Notes under the pieces: model-generated | Told to the model about the DNA's origin: nothing | Databases searched by the model: none | What the model saw: the letters and a program-made list of their open reading frames with translations, nothing else | Program-made: the position numbers and the translations under genes | In this document: positions 1 to 8,576 of the stretch, piece by piece | Layout of the letters: every line of letters starts with the position of its first letter | How positions within the stretch are numbered: the stretch's first letter is position 1 | NCBI GenBank assembly: GCA_012959665.1 | Contig: DUCT01000011.1 | Coordinates: 1 to 42,188 of the forward strand | DNA: 42,188 nucleotides | Source: Myxococcales bacterium | Lineage (GTDB): Bacteria; Myxococcota_A; UBA9160; UBA4427 | Direction of reading: 5' to 3'

Positions 1-301
1 CGATCCCGCCGGCCTTGGGTGAATCCGAGCCTCCCAATTCGGCGTCGGCGGATTCGGGCAGGAGTGGGTTGCCCTCGGAATCAAGGCCCGTCAGTTCCGG
101 CCCGGGAAGGGGATCGCCGTTGCTCATGCCCACCCGCTCGACGGAATCCGGAGACACGGAAGGCTCGGCTATTTCCTCGCCAAGGACGGGCAGTGCAAAG
201 CCCACCACGAGCGCAGCCAAGGCGAAAGCCGCCAGGGTGAGCGATAAAGGAGCCTGATCTCGAGCGGTGCTCAGGGGATCGGTGCAGCTATCGCGTGCCA
301 T
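1..301 (-). CDS. hypothetical exported/membrane protein, C-terminus cut by window edge
   Basis: An open frame on the complement starts at the ATG at 301-299 and is still open at base 1, so only the first 100 codons are seen. A GAGGAGA ribosome binding site lies 7 bases upstream of the ATG. The product has a short polar start and then a hydrophobic stretch at about residues 20-40, rich in Leu, Ala and Val, which would serve as a signal peptide or membrane anchor. The rest is acidic and rich in Pro, Ser and Gly, which suggests an unstructured periplasmic segment. No family is recognised. It is divergent from the LLM gene, with about 210 bases between them. Confidence 0.6.
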   Translation of the reverse strand, partial: MARDSCTDPLSTARDQAPLSLTLAAFALAALVVGFALPVLGEEIAEPSVSPDSVERVGMSNGDPLPGPELTGLDSEGNPLLPESADAELGGSDSPKAGGI

Positions 302-511
302 GGGGTGACTCTCCTCAACAAATCCACGAAGGCGCAAGCATAGACAGCAATCGGGACAAACCGCTACTGCAATTTCGGGGTAAGGCACCGACTCAGCGGG
401 CGGGGCTTCAGGGATTCGACCCGCCTTGCGACCCCCGGTGGCGATAAGGCAGGATCCCCTGGGCCCCAATCCCCTTTCCTACATCGGGGCGTCGCGCCGA
501 CAGGAGACACC

Positions 512-1483
512 TTGGCGATCCAAGCCACCCTTCGACTCAACATGACCGGACTTTGCGAAGACCCCGCCGAGGAAGCTGGGCGCTACCGAGCCGCCATCGA
601 AATGGCGGTCTACGCCGAGGCTCAGGGGTTCCAGACCGTCAACCTGGAAGAACATCACTGCGCCAGCAACGGCTGGCTTCCCGCGCCCTTGATTCTGGCC
701 GCCATGATCATCGCGCGCACCGAACGCATCCGCGTCAATGTGGGCGCTCTCCTGGTCACCCTCTATGACCCGATTCGCCTGGCCGAGGACATTGCCATTC
801 TCGATCTGGTCAGCGGCGGGCGATTTAGCTTCGTGGCGGGGCTCGGCTACCGACCCCAGGAATACCACGCGACGGGAAAATCCTGGACGGATCGCGGACG
901 ACTCATGGACGAGTGCCTCGAAACGCTTCTGGCCGCTTGGACGGGGGAAACATTCGAATACCGGGGACGTCCTGTTCGGGTCACGCCCCGCCCTCTCACT
1001 CGGCCCCATCCCTTCTTCATGGTGGGGGGCATGAGCCCGGTGGCGGCTCGGCGCGCAGCGCGCTTCGGCCTGCCCTTTCACCCACCCATGGAACGGCCCG
1101 ATCTAGAGAAGATCTACACCGACGAACTCGCGCGACTCGGAAAGCAGGGTTTCTTCGTCAGCCCCGGGTCGGGCAATACCATGCTGGTGGTCGATGCGGA
1201 TCCCGAGACCGCTTGGCAGGAACTCGCGCCTTTTTTCCTGCGCGAACTCCGGGAGTACAGCAGTTGGAAACAGGAGGGCGTCCCCCGACCCGGAGAAGAG
1301 GCGGTGCACACTCTGGAGGATCTCCGCAGGCAGGAACGCTTCACGATTCTGACCGCCGAAGAGGCTCGCCAACGCTATGCCTCGGGCACCCGGCTGAGCG
1401 CGGTGGTGCACCCCCTCGCCGGCGGCATTCCCCTGGAACGCGCATGGGCCGATCTGAAGCGATTTAGCGAGGCCCTGCTCTAG
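512..1483 (+). CDS. LLM-class flavin-dependent oxidoreductase (luciferase-like monooxygenase)
   Basis: The 323-residue product has the layout of the bacterial luciferase-like TIM-barrel family. It has an early strand with the Glu-Glu-His-His segment near residue 47, a central region where the frame reads LDLVSGGRF followed by a Gly-Leu-Gly-Tyr-Arg turn (about residues 97-113), and a late Met-Val-Gly-Gly-Met segment near 171. These enzymes use FMNH2 or F420 to oxidise or reduce small organic substrates; the cofactor and substrate cannot be read here. The start is a TTG at 512 because an AGGAGA site lies just upstream and no in-frame ATG fits as well. It stands alone, and the next gene is convergent 15 bases downstream. 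Confidence 0.85.
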   Translation: MAIQATLRLNMTGLCEDPAEEAGRYRAAIEMAVYAEAQGFQTVNLEEHHCASNGWLPAPLILAAMIIARTERIRVNVGALLVTLYDPIRLAEDIAILDLVSGGRFSFVAGLGYRPQEYHATGKSWTDRGRLMDECLETLLAAWTGETFEYRGRPVRVTPRPLTRPHPFFMVGGMSPVAARRAARFGLPFHPPMERPDLEKIYTDELARLGKQGFFVSPGSGNTMLVVDADPETAWQELAPFFLRELREYSSWKQEGVPRPGEEAVHTLEDLRRQERFTILTAEEARQRYASGTRLSAVVHPLAGGIPLERAWADLKRFSEALL

Positions 1484-1498
1484 TTCTCCGGCGGCCCC

Positions 1499-2689
1499 TC
1501 AGCCCTTGAAGCGCTTGCGCACCCCGGCTCGCCGCGCGGCGATCTGCTCGGCGCGTTGCTGGGAACTGATCCGGGGCACCTCGGCCGGAAGATGGTCAAA
1601 GAGATCCCGCCGGGCGACCTGGCTACACACCGGGCGGGGATTGTCCTGGGCCCCCATCCAGCGAAAAGTCAGGTAGCCGTCCTCGTGGCCGCTGGGGTCG
1701 AGCCAATTCGCTACCCCGGGATCGTCGTGGCTGACCACGACTGTCAGCATGCCGTCGGGTTCCAGGGCCGCTTGGTGGGCATTCGTGCTGGAAAGGCGCC
1801 AGCGATAGTCCATGGTTTCCCACCAGTAGCTACCGAACTCGCAATTCCAGTAGTCGCAATCCGGCGGCCGTACTCGCACGATGAGCGCTTCCCCCAGCGG
1901 CAGCTTCCAGTAGCTGATCAGGGGCGTGCCCCCGGGCGTAGCGTCGATGGCGGCGGATTCCATCTCGGCAAAGGCGATGAATTCGTTGGGCCGGGCCTGC
2001 CAGGCGTCGAGTTTGTCCGCCCAGTAATGAGTCGAAACCCGGAGCCAATTCGCGGCCCGGTCAAGGCCCTCGCTGAGGGCGTCGAGGGAAAGAATCGCCG
2101 GCGGAGCCGAACCCGCGGTCAGGCATTCAATGGCCGCGTCCATCGGACACTCGGTCTCCCAGTCGGCAAAAAACTGCCGAAAGGTCACCCGGTAGGTGCC
2201 CGGCGTGGTTCGGATCCAGTTGCCCGGATGCCGGTCCGGAGAGAGGATCAATTCGAAATGACCATCGGAGCCCACTTCCAGATCCGGGCCAAAGAGCGTC
2301 CCGACCACGCCACCGCCCCAGGGCGTCTGCCCGTCTTCCAGCACGGTCACGGCAAAATAGCGAGCCGTCCCACGCTGGCCAAAGATGCGATAGGTCTGCT
2401 GGCCGTTCACCGGCGCGCCCATGTAGAGGGCGTCGGTGTTATCGCCCCCCTGCTTCCGGATCGGGTCGAAATAGTGGAGCAACTCCGGGTGCTCGGGATC
2501 CTTGTTCTCCAGTTCGAATTGCAGCGCCAGTGAGATATTGCGCGCAAGCAGGCGCAGACCCGTTGCGCGAGTCACCTCGTTTCGAGGCGTCGTCTCCCGA
2601 ACGACCAGGTCCCCCGCGGCCTTCAGATCATCGCAGAACTTCCCCCAGACCTGGCCGAGGCGCGTGTCGTACTCTGAATCGCTTGCCAT
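1499..2689 (-). CDS. DUF1214 domain-containing protein
   Basis: A 396-residue protein whose C-terminal third has the Trp/Tyr-rich DUF1214 pattern: an ETMDYRW segment, then a Gly-Met-Leu-Thr-Val-Val strand, a DPGVANWLD turn and a final FRW segment. DUF1214 proteins are beta-sandwich proteins of unknown biochemical role that often sit beside SDR, sulfotransferase and acyl-CoA genes, as here. The start is uncertain. The frame extends to an ATG at 2722, but the ATG at 2689 (MASDSEYD) fits the usual short N-terminus before the conserved WGKFCDDL segment; neither has a strong ribosome binding site. No signal peptide is visible, so it is probably cytoplasmic. It is divergent from the SDR at 2884. 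Confidence 0.8.
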   Translation of the reverse strand: MASDSEYDTRLGQVWGKFCDDLKAAGDLVVRETTPRNEVTRATGLRLLARNISLALQFELENKDPEHPELLHYFDPIRKQGGDNTDALYMGAPVNGQQTYRIFGQRGTARYFAVTVLEDGQTPWGGGVVGTLFGPDLEVGSDGHFELILSPDRHPGNWIRTTPGTYRVTFRQFFADWETECPMDAAIECLTAGSAPPAILSLDALSEGLDRAANWLRVSTHYWADKLDAWQARPNEFIAFAEMESAAIDATPGGTPLISYWKLPLGEALIVRVRPPDCDYWNCEFGSYWWETMDYRWRLSSTNAHQAALEPDGMLTVVVSHDDPGVANWLDPSGHEDGYLTFRWMGAQDNPRPVCSQVARRDLFDHLPAEVPRISSQQRAEQIAARRAGVRKRFKG

Positions 2690-2883
2690 TGGACCGCCGC
2701 TTGAGAGGGTTGGCAGGAGCATCGCGAATGGCGCGGGCTACGGCTACCCGTGAACCCCGGCGGCGGTTTCGCTCCGCCGAATTCCCCCATGGCAATGCGG
2801 CGGATGTTTCTGGACACTCTGGCTCTGCTCCGTTTCTCCGGGCGCCCCCACCGGACAGCCCGCTCAGAGTGCGAGGACTCGCC

Positions 2884-3711
2884 ATGAATCTATCCCTGGA
2901 AGGTCGGACCGCCGTTGTCACCGGCGGAAGCGGGGGCATCGGGCGGGGCCTCGTCACTTGTCTCGCCCACGAGGGCTGCCGGGTCATCATCGCCACCCGG
3001 GATACCGACAAGGGCGCTGAAGTGGCCGAAGCGGCAGCGGGGGGCCCCGGTGAGGCTCACCTCATCGCCACGGACGTCACCGACCGGGCGGCGGTCGACG
3101 CATTGGTCGAAGAAGTCGCGAGTCGTTTCGGGGCGGTGGATGTGCTCGTCAACAACGCCGGCGGGACGCCCGGACCCTCGGCCTTTACCGATTCGGACCT
3201 GGACCAGATCCAAGCCGAAATCGATCTCAACGTGTGGGGCGTCATCCACTGCACCCGCGCGGTCTTGCCGGGCATGGTCGACCGCGGCCAGGGCTCCATC
3301 ATCCAGATCACCTCCAACTCCGGCCTTCAGGGCGAAGCGGCCAACCAGGTGTCCACCTACGGCGGCGCCAAGGGCTACGTCACCGCCTTCTCCCGCGCCC
3401 TGGCTTACGAGTACGGGCCCCAGGGTGTCCGGGTCAACTGCATCGCTCCGGGTTGGATCGTGCCCTGGGATCCCTCCCACACCGGTGAGGGTAGTTTTTG
3501 GAATCGCTACGGCTACGCGCTTTTTGGCACCCCCGATGCCATGGAGGCCGCGGCGAAAACCGGAAAGCTCTTCAACATCGAGAGCCAACGAATCCGGCGG
3601 ATCGGTCGCCCGGAGGACATCGGGCATCTGGCCTGCTTCCTCGCCTCGGATCTCTCGGGTTATATCACCGGTCAGACCATCAGCGTCGGTGGCGGGGCCT
3701 ACATGCCGTGA
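2884..3711 (+). CDS. SDR family NAD(P)-dependent oxidoreductase
   Basis: A 275-residue classical short-chain dehydrogenase. It has the cofactor motif TGGSGGIG at residues 13-20, NNAG at 90-93, and catalytic Ser146, Tyr159 and Lys163 at the usual spacing. An insertion at about residues 195-235 (Trp-, Gly- and Phe-rich) lengthens the substrate-binding loop, which suggests a bulky substrate. It probably interconverts an alcohol and a ketone with NAD(P). The frame is open far upstream, but the ATG at 2884 is right at the start of the fold. Its stop overlaps the GTG start of the sulfotransferase gene (GTGA, 3708-3711), so it is the first gene of a three-gene operon. Confidence 0.9.
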   Translation: MNLSLEGRTAVVTGGSGGIGRGLVTCLAHEGCRVIIATRDTDKGAEVAEAAAGGPGEAHLIATDVTDRAAVDALVEEVASRFGAVDVLVNNAGGTPGPSAFTDSDLDQIQAEIDLNVWGVIHCTRAVLPGMVDRGQGSIIQITSNSGLQGEAANQVSTYGGAKGYVTAFSRALAYEYGPQGVRVNCIAPGWIVPWDPSHTGEGSFWNRYGYALFGTPDAMEAAAKTGKLFNIESQRIRRIGRPEDIGHLACFLASDLSGYITGQTISVGGGAYMP

Positions 3712-4985
3712 CAAATGACAGGGCCACTCCCTCGGATCTCTCGGTTTCCTTGCCGCGCCCGGACTGGCTTCTGCGACTCAACTCGGTGGGGCGCGACCTC
3801 GCGACGCATCCCGGGCACTTGGTGCCCCTGGGCGTGGAGTCCCTCCTCGACGCCGCGTCGGCGGCTACGGGACTGGACGATTTCGGAACCGATGATTTCC
3901 TTGAGCCACTCGGGGTGCTCAGCCAATCTTTAAACGACGAGTCGGACTCGAGCTTGATGGGCAATCTGCTGGCCCGGGGAGATCTGCTGAACCTTCTGGA
4001 AAACCGTCTCTGCATGGTGGCGGCGCGCAAAGCGGAACCGGCCATCGGGCAGGAGGCGATCCCCGCCCCTATTTTTATCGTGGGGCTACCCCGGTCGGGC
4101 ACATCGATCCTGCACGAGTTGCTCGCCCAGGACACCCGGCTTCGGGCTCCCCTCAGCTGGGAGGCGCACTCCCCCTGCCCTGGGCCCAATGCCCCGGCAA
4201 ACTGGGAGGCGGAGTCGGTCCGGCGTGCGGAGAACACTTTTACGTTCTGGAACGAGTTGGTGCCCGCGTACGCGACGATGCATGAAATGGGCGCGCAGAT
4301 TCCCTGCGAGTGCATCTGGCTTACGGCCCATGCGTTCCGAAGCGAGGAATTTCTCGGCCGCAATCGCGTGCCCAGTTATGGGGCGTGGCTGGCCAGCGCA
4401 GATCTCGCGCCCGCCTACACGATGCACCGGGAGATTCTCCAGCTTCTCCAGTGGCGAACGCCGACGGATCGCTGGCTCCTGAAAGCGCCTTCGCACATGA
4501 TGGCCCTGCCCTGGCTCTTCGCCCAATACCCCGACGCTCGTATTCTCCAGACCCATCGCGACCCGGTCCAGATCATGGGCTCGAGCGTGAACCTGCTCCG
4601 GGCCCTGTGCTGGATGCGCTCGGAAAGTGTCGATGCCGAACTCATCAAGGCGAGTTTTGCCGGGGAAGGGCTCGCCGCGCGACTCTTTGCCGCTCTGGAC
4701 TTTCGCGACGGCCCCGGGGCGCCCAACCAGGCCTTTCAGGACATTCGTTTTGCGGATCTGATGGAGGATCCTCTGGCGGCCATTGCGGCAATCTATCCGG
4801 GTCTCGACTTACCCTTCACCGCCGAGGTTGAATCCGCTATGAGAGACTACTTGGCCGCCAAACCGAGGAATAAGTTTGGCAAACACGACTATGCGTTCGA
4901 GGACCTCGGGCTCGAACTCGGGGCCGAGCGTGAACGATTCGAGCCCTACCAGGCAAGGTTCGGCGTGCCCTCGGAGATTCAATGA
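3708..4985 (+). CDS. sulfotransferase family protein
   Basis: A 425-residue protein with the Sulfotransfer_3 layout. An N-terminal helical domain of about 110 residues is followed by the PAPS phosphosulfate loop PRSGTS at 128-133. Further on comes KAPSHMM, then the 3'-phosphate motif with Arg284-Asp285 and Ser292. It would move a sulfo group from PAPS to a hydroxyl of a lipid or other small molecule; the acceptor is unknown. The start is the GTG at 3708, which overlaps the SDR stop by four bases, and the stop overlaps the ATG of the next SDR by four bases. This double coupling implies that the three proteins are made together and probably serve one pathway. Confidence 0.88.
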   Translation: MTNDRATPSDLSVSLPRPDWLLRLNSVGRDLATHPGHLVPLGVESLLDAASAATGLDDFGTDDFLEPLGVLSQSLNDESDSSLMGNLLARGDLLNLLENRLCMVAARKAEPAIGQEAIPAPIFIVGLPRSGTSILHELLAQDTRLRAPLSWEAHSPCPGPNAPANWEAESVRRAENTFTFWNELVPAYATMHEMGAQIPCECIWLTAHAFRSEEFLGRNRVPSYGAWLASADLAPAYTMHREILQLLQWRTPTDRWLLKAPSHMMALPWLFAQYPDARILQTHRDPVQIMGSSVNLLRALCWMRSESVDAELIKASFAGEGLAARLFAALDFRDGPGAPNQAFQDIRFADLMEDPLAAIAAIYPGLDLPFTAEVESAMRDYLAAKPRNKFGKHDYAFEDLGLELGAERERFEPYQARFGVPSEIQ

Positions 4986-5803
4986 CACTGCGCCCCAAAA
5001 ACAACCCAAGCGTGCCGATTACCGGCCTGTTGGCGGGCCAAGCCGTGGTCATCACCGGTGCGGGTTCAGGGATCGGCCAAGCCACGGCCTATGTGTGTGC
5101 ATCCGAAGGGGCCTCGCTGATGCTCGGGGATATCGATACCGACGCGGTGGCCGATACGGCTTCGGTCATCGTGGAGTCCGGAGGTCAAGCGGCTCATGTC
5201 TCCGGGGACGTTGCCCTCTCGGCGACCCACAAGTCCCTCGCTGAAATCTGCCGATCGGAGTTCGGCGGACTTTCGGGGTGGGTCAACAACGCCGCCTGGT
5301 CTGGGGGCGGGCTCCTGGCCGATTTGGCCGAGGCGGACTGGGAAAGAGTTCAGGCCGTGACCTTGGGAAGCGTTTTTCATGGCTGTCAGGCCGCCATCGG
5401 CGAAATGAAGCAGACCGGGGGCGGGGCAATCGTGAACATCTCCTCGGGTGCAGGCCTCGGCGCAGAGCCTGGACTCTCGGCCTACGGCGCGGCCAAGGCC
5501 GGGATCATTTCTCTCACGCGCAATGCGGCGGTGGAAAATGCCCGTCAGGGCATTCGGGTCAACTGCGTGTCCCCGGGCCCCATCGACACACCCGGCCTGA
5601 GCGGTTGGATCGACGAATTTCCCGGACGCCGCCCGGGTTTCGAGGCTCAAATTCCCCAGGGCCGGCTCGGGCGCCCGGACGAAATCGCCCACACCATCGT
5701 GTTCCTGCTCTCCTCCCGGGCCAGTTATATCAACGGTGCAAATCTGGTGGCAGACGGCGGAATCCACGCCCGACTGGCCTCCCCCCGTGCTTTCTCGGGC
5801 TGA
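4982..5803 (+). CDS. SDR family oxidoreductase
   Basis: A 273-residue short-chain dehydrogenase with TGAGSGIG at residues 25-32 and Asp50 ending the second strand, which favours NAD over NADP. NNAA at 102-105 is a mild variant of the usual NNAG. The catalytic Ser155, Tyr168 and Lys172 are intact, and the C-terminus ends in the usual NGANLVADGG segment. The ATG lies within an ATGA overlap with the sulfotransferase stop, so it is the last gene of the SDR-sulfotransferase-SDR operon. It is only distantly similar to the first SDR of the operon, so the two are unlikely to be a recent duplication and may act on different positions or steps. Confidence 0.9.
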   Translation: MTLRPKNNPSVPITGLLAGQAVVITGAGSGIGQATAYVCASEGASLMLGDIDTDAVADTASVIVESGGQAAHVSGDVALSATHKSLAEICRSEFGGLSGWVNNAAWSGGGLLADLAEADWERVQAVTLGSVFHGCQAAIGEMKQTGGGAIVNISSGAGLGAEPGLSAYGAAKAGIISLTRNAAVENARQGIRVNCVSPGPIDTPGLSGWIDEFPGRRPGFEAQIPQGRLGRPDEIAHTIVFLLSSRASYINGANLVADGGIHARLASPRAFSG

Positions 5804-5841
5804 GAGCGGTGGGCCTGCCGCCCTGGAACACCGCCCTCCGG

Positions 5842-6756
5842 TCACCCGGGAGTGGCGAATTCGCTGTCGGGGGAACCGGCGATCCGTGTGTGGTACATCA
5901 CCCTGGCTTGGGTCATATCCCATGGCATGGCCCTGTGGAGCAGGCACCGGTTATCCCAGATTACGGCGTCGCCCGCCGTCCAACTATGGTGATAGGTCCG
6001 GGGAGAGCGGCACGCGAACTCCACCAGTTCATCGAGCACGCGTTTGGATTCGCCGGGCTCCAGGCCCGGAATCCCATAGGCGTGACGCCCGATCAAAAGC
6101 GAGGGCCGGCCGGTTTCCGGGTGCACCTTGACCAGGGGGCGCAGGGGCGGATCCGCGTCGGTGAACCCGTAGCCGTTGTACGCATCGGGGTCACTGGGGC
6201 TCCCGTCCTCGGGCTCCTTCGTGTGCACATGACCGATCTGCGCCTGGCTGAAGGCGAGGGAGTGGTAGGCCGACAACCCCCCAACCCGCTTGCGCATTGT
6301 CTGATCCAAGGCCCCATAGGCGGCTCGCATATCGGCCCAGCCCGTTTCGCCGCCTCGTGGAGGGGTTCGGTGCGCGGTGAAGACCGCCCCCTTTGCCTGG
6401 ATGGGCATGTAGGTGCTGTCCGCGTGCCAACCCATATTGCCCTTGATGATCTGAATGACGCCATCGGTCTCGTCGTCGGGCCGCAAGCTCCCATCGCCGC
6501 GCACATTGCTGATCGCTGCGAGCTCGAATTCGAGATCACCGAAACGTCGGGCGAAAGACACCTGTTCGGACTGGCTCAGGTGCTGACCGGGAAAAACCAG
6601 CAGTGCGTGGATCAGCCAGAGCGCGTACAGAGACTCGAAGGCGGCGGCGTCCAACTCGCGCAGATCCAGCCCGCGCACCACCGCCCCAAAGGATGCGTCC
6701 AATTCATCGACCTGCCAATTCCCCTGCATGGGAAGAGCCTCCGCTCCCGGCCGCAT
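5842..6756 (-). CDS. TauD/TfdA family Fe(II)/2-oxoglutarate dioxygenase
   Basis: A 304-residue dioxygenase of the taurine/2,4-D dioxygenase family. The iron ligands are visible as His111-x-Asp113 and His274, with Arg285 or Arg291 placed to bind the 2-oxoglutarate carboxylate. GETGWADMRAAY at about 135-146 is a family signature. Such enzymes hydroxylate small acids or cleave C-S, C-O or C-N bonds; the substrate cannot be told. Two starts are possible: the ATG at 6756 (AGGAG, spacing 7) and the ATG at 6729 (GGAGG, spacing 8). The longer one is given. It is convergent with the upstream SDR operon and divergent from the beta-lactamase-like gene. Confidence 0.88.
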   Translation of the reverse strand: MRPGAEALPMQGNWQVDELDASFGAVVRGLDLRELDAAAFESLYALWLIHALLVFPGQHLSQSEQVSFARRFGDLEFELAAISNVRGDGSLRPDDETDGVIQIIKGNMGWHADSTYMPIQAKGAVFTAHRTPPRGGETGWADMRAAYGALDQTMRKRVGGLSAYHSLAFSQAQIGHVHTKEPEDGSPSDPDAYNGYGFTDADPPLRPLVKVHPETGRPSLLIGRHAYGIPGLEPGESKRVLDELVEFACRSPRTYHHSWTAGDAVIWDNRCLLHRAMPWDMTQARVMYHTRIAGSPDSEFATPG

Positions 6757-6939
6757 TCGGCCGCTCCTGCAGGCCCGAAACTAGCGCGCCCGGCCCGGGG
6801 GACGCACCCGTGCCCAGCGGCGCGAAAGATTCCGTCCGGGATCGCCCAAGGTCTGGCCAGACCCCGCCGATTCACGGAAACTCACGGGGGCACCCGGGTT
6901 CACCGGGCTGGCTCACCGCCCCGCACCCGGAGATTCGCC

Positions 6940-7971
6940 TTGCCCGAGGATCTGGACACGACCGCCCTGGAAGCCGCCGCTGAACTCGCCCTCGCCCGGG
7001 GCGTGAGTGCCTGCCAAATCGCGGTGGCCCAGAATAATCGGATTGTCTGGACGCGTTCATTTGGGCGCGCCACTCCCGACGCGCGCTTCTGGGTGGCCTC
7101 CGCCACCAAGCCCATCGTCTCGGCGGCGGTTTGGTTGCTCATCGACGCCGGCAGCCTCGATATCACTCAACCCGTGGCCCACTATATCCCGGCCTTTGCC
7201 GGGGAAGGCAAGCAGACGGTCACCGTCGAACAAGTCATGCTCATGACATGCGGATTTCCCAGTGCCCCCATGGCATCCGTCGATGGCGCCGACCCCGAGC
7301 GGCGCGTTCAGCAACTGGCTCGCTGGCCTCTGGAATACGCGCCGGGAACTCGGTACGTCTACCACGGGATGTCGGCGCACTGGGTTTTGGCCGAGTTGAT
7401 CGAGCGCCTGAGCGGCCAGAACTTTTGCGACTTCATCGAGGAACGAATCACCCGGCCCCTGGGCCTACCCCGGGTGCTCGGAATCTCTCGGGACCAACAG
7501 TCCAAGATTGTGCAGCTCGCCGATGCCGGTGAGGAAAGGGCCTTGTCGGCAGAAGCCGACGACGGCGCACTCGCGGCCAAAATTGCCGCTGGCGAACCGG
7601 GGGGCGGCGGCGTGATGACGGCCGCGACCCTCGCGCTTTTTTATCAGGCCCTGCTTCACAACACCGGCCATCTCTGGTCGCCGGAAGTCCTGGCCGATGG
7701 CGTGGGGAATGTCCGCTGCAGGCTGCCCGACCCTCTGATGAACCTGCCCGCCAATCGCACCCTCGGTGTCGTGGTGGGCGCGGGTTTTGGCGCCACATGG
7801 GCTCAATCGTCAACCGCCTTCGGCTGGCCGGGGGCCGGTGGACAAATCGGCTTTGCCGAACCCGCGACGGGGATTTCCTGCGCGTTTCTCCAGGCGGGCG
7901 ACCCCGACCAGGGCTCGCAGTTCATGCGAGGGGTCGAGATGACGAATCTCGCCCTGGCCTTGGGGCGCTGA
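6940..7971 (+). CDS. serine hydrolase, beta-lactamase (class C/EstB-like) family
   Basis: A 343-residue serine hydrolase. The nucleophile motif S-x-x-K is Ser54-Ala-Thr-Lys57, the second catalytic residue is Tyr141 (YHG in place of the common YxN), and a PGAGGQIGF segment near the C-terminus replaces the KTG box, as in esterase-type members. No signal peptide is seen, so it is more likely a cytoplasmic esterase or amidase than a resistance beta-lactamase. The frame is open for 1.6 kb upstream, but that part is antisense to the TauD gene; the TTG at 6940, preceded by GGAG at a spacing of 7, is the likely start. The following gene is convergent. Confidence 0.85.
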   Translation: MPEDLDTTALEAAAELALARGVSACQIAVAQNNRIVWTRSFGRATPDARFWVASATKPIVSAAVWLLIDAGSLDITQPVAHYIPAFAGEGKQTVTVEQVMLMTCGFPSAPMASVDGADPERRVQQLARWPLEYAPGTRYVYHGMSAHWVLAELIERLSGQNFCDFIEERITRPLGLPRVLGISRDQQSKIVQLADAGEERALSAEADDGALAAKIAAGEPGGGGVMTAATLALFYQALLHNTGHLWSPEVLADGVGNVRCRLPDPLMNLPANRTLGVVVGAGFGATWAQSSTAFGWPGAGGQIGFAEPATGISCAFLQAGDPDQGSQFMRGVEMTNLALALGR

Positions 7972-8000
7972 AAAGCGCGGGGTAAAAGCGCGGGGCGGAT

Positions 8001-8531
8001 TCAGCGCGGGCCCAGTCGATAGAGCCAGACTTCATCGGAGTCCTTTGGATCGCGATGGAAAGGATTCTGGCTCGTCCATGCGACTCCAAATCCCTCGATT
8101 TCGTCCGGGGTGGTGACCCGGGCGGCCCGAAGCGGGTAAAGGGTCCCTTCCATCCCAATGATCACCCGAGGATCCTCCTCCATGTTCTTGACCCACTGGG
8201 TCTCGGTTGCACCCGCGTAGGCATACAGCACGCCCCCCACAACCGTATAGGCGATGTTGACCGAATAGGGGTCCGACGGGCGGGTCTCCAGTTTGAAGAA
8301 GCCGTATTCCCCGGCAACGGACCAATCGGTGGGAACCGTCCCCGCCTCGGCCAGCTCCCCGGAGAGCTGTCCGCCGGGAAGGACGACCAGGGGACCGCTA
8401 CATGCCAGAACGCCGGCGACCATTGTGCTGAGCAGCCCGACCTGGAGACGCCTGCTCAGTCCCTGACGAGCACTTCCCATGCGCCGGTCAAGAAATGCCC
8501 CCGACCTCGTGGGCGAGATCATATTGGCCAA
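8001..8531 (-). CDS. lipoprotein with pyridoxamine 5'-phosphate oxidase-like split-barrel domain
   Basis: A 176-residue protein. Residues 30-44 form a hydrophobic segment ending in VLAC, a lipobox with Cys44 as the lipidated residue. The mature part (about 70-176) resembles the small FMN/F420-binding split barrel: LETRPSDPYSVNIAY, then TQWVKNMEEDPRV and a final WLYRLG. Those proteins usually work in the cytoplasm, so a lipidated version is odd. The start is a TTG at 8531 with AAGGAG five bases upstream; the ATG at 8480 would give a more usual signal-peptide length but has no ribosome binding site. It lies 45 bases after the glycine-zipper gene, probably in the same transcript. Cofactor binding is inference. 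Confidence 0.72.
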   Translation of the reverse strand: MANMISPTRSGAFLDRRMGSARQGLSRRLQVGLLSTMVAGVLACSGPLVVLPGGQLSGELAEAGTVPTDWSVAGEYGFFKLETRPSDPYSVNIAYTVVGGVLYAYAGATETQWVKNMEEDPRVIIGMEGTLYPLRAARVTTPDEIEGFGVAWTSQNPFHRDPKDSDEVWLYRLGPR

Positions 8532-8576
8532 ACAGGCTCCTTCGCGTTGTGTGCTGGCGATCGCGAGTCGCCGTCC

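Noticed and set aside
2530-2883. N-terminal extension of the first SDR
   Set aside because: The upstream part is antisense to DUF1214 and has no homology to SDRs; the Rossmann fold begins straight after the ATG at 2884.
5278-6939. Long + strand open frame upstream of the beta-lactamase-like gene (897 codons in all)
   Set aside because: This part is antisense to the SDR end and the TauD gene, has no family signature, and the hydrolase fold begins after the TTG at 6940.
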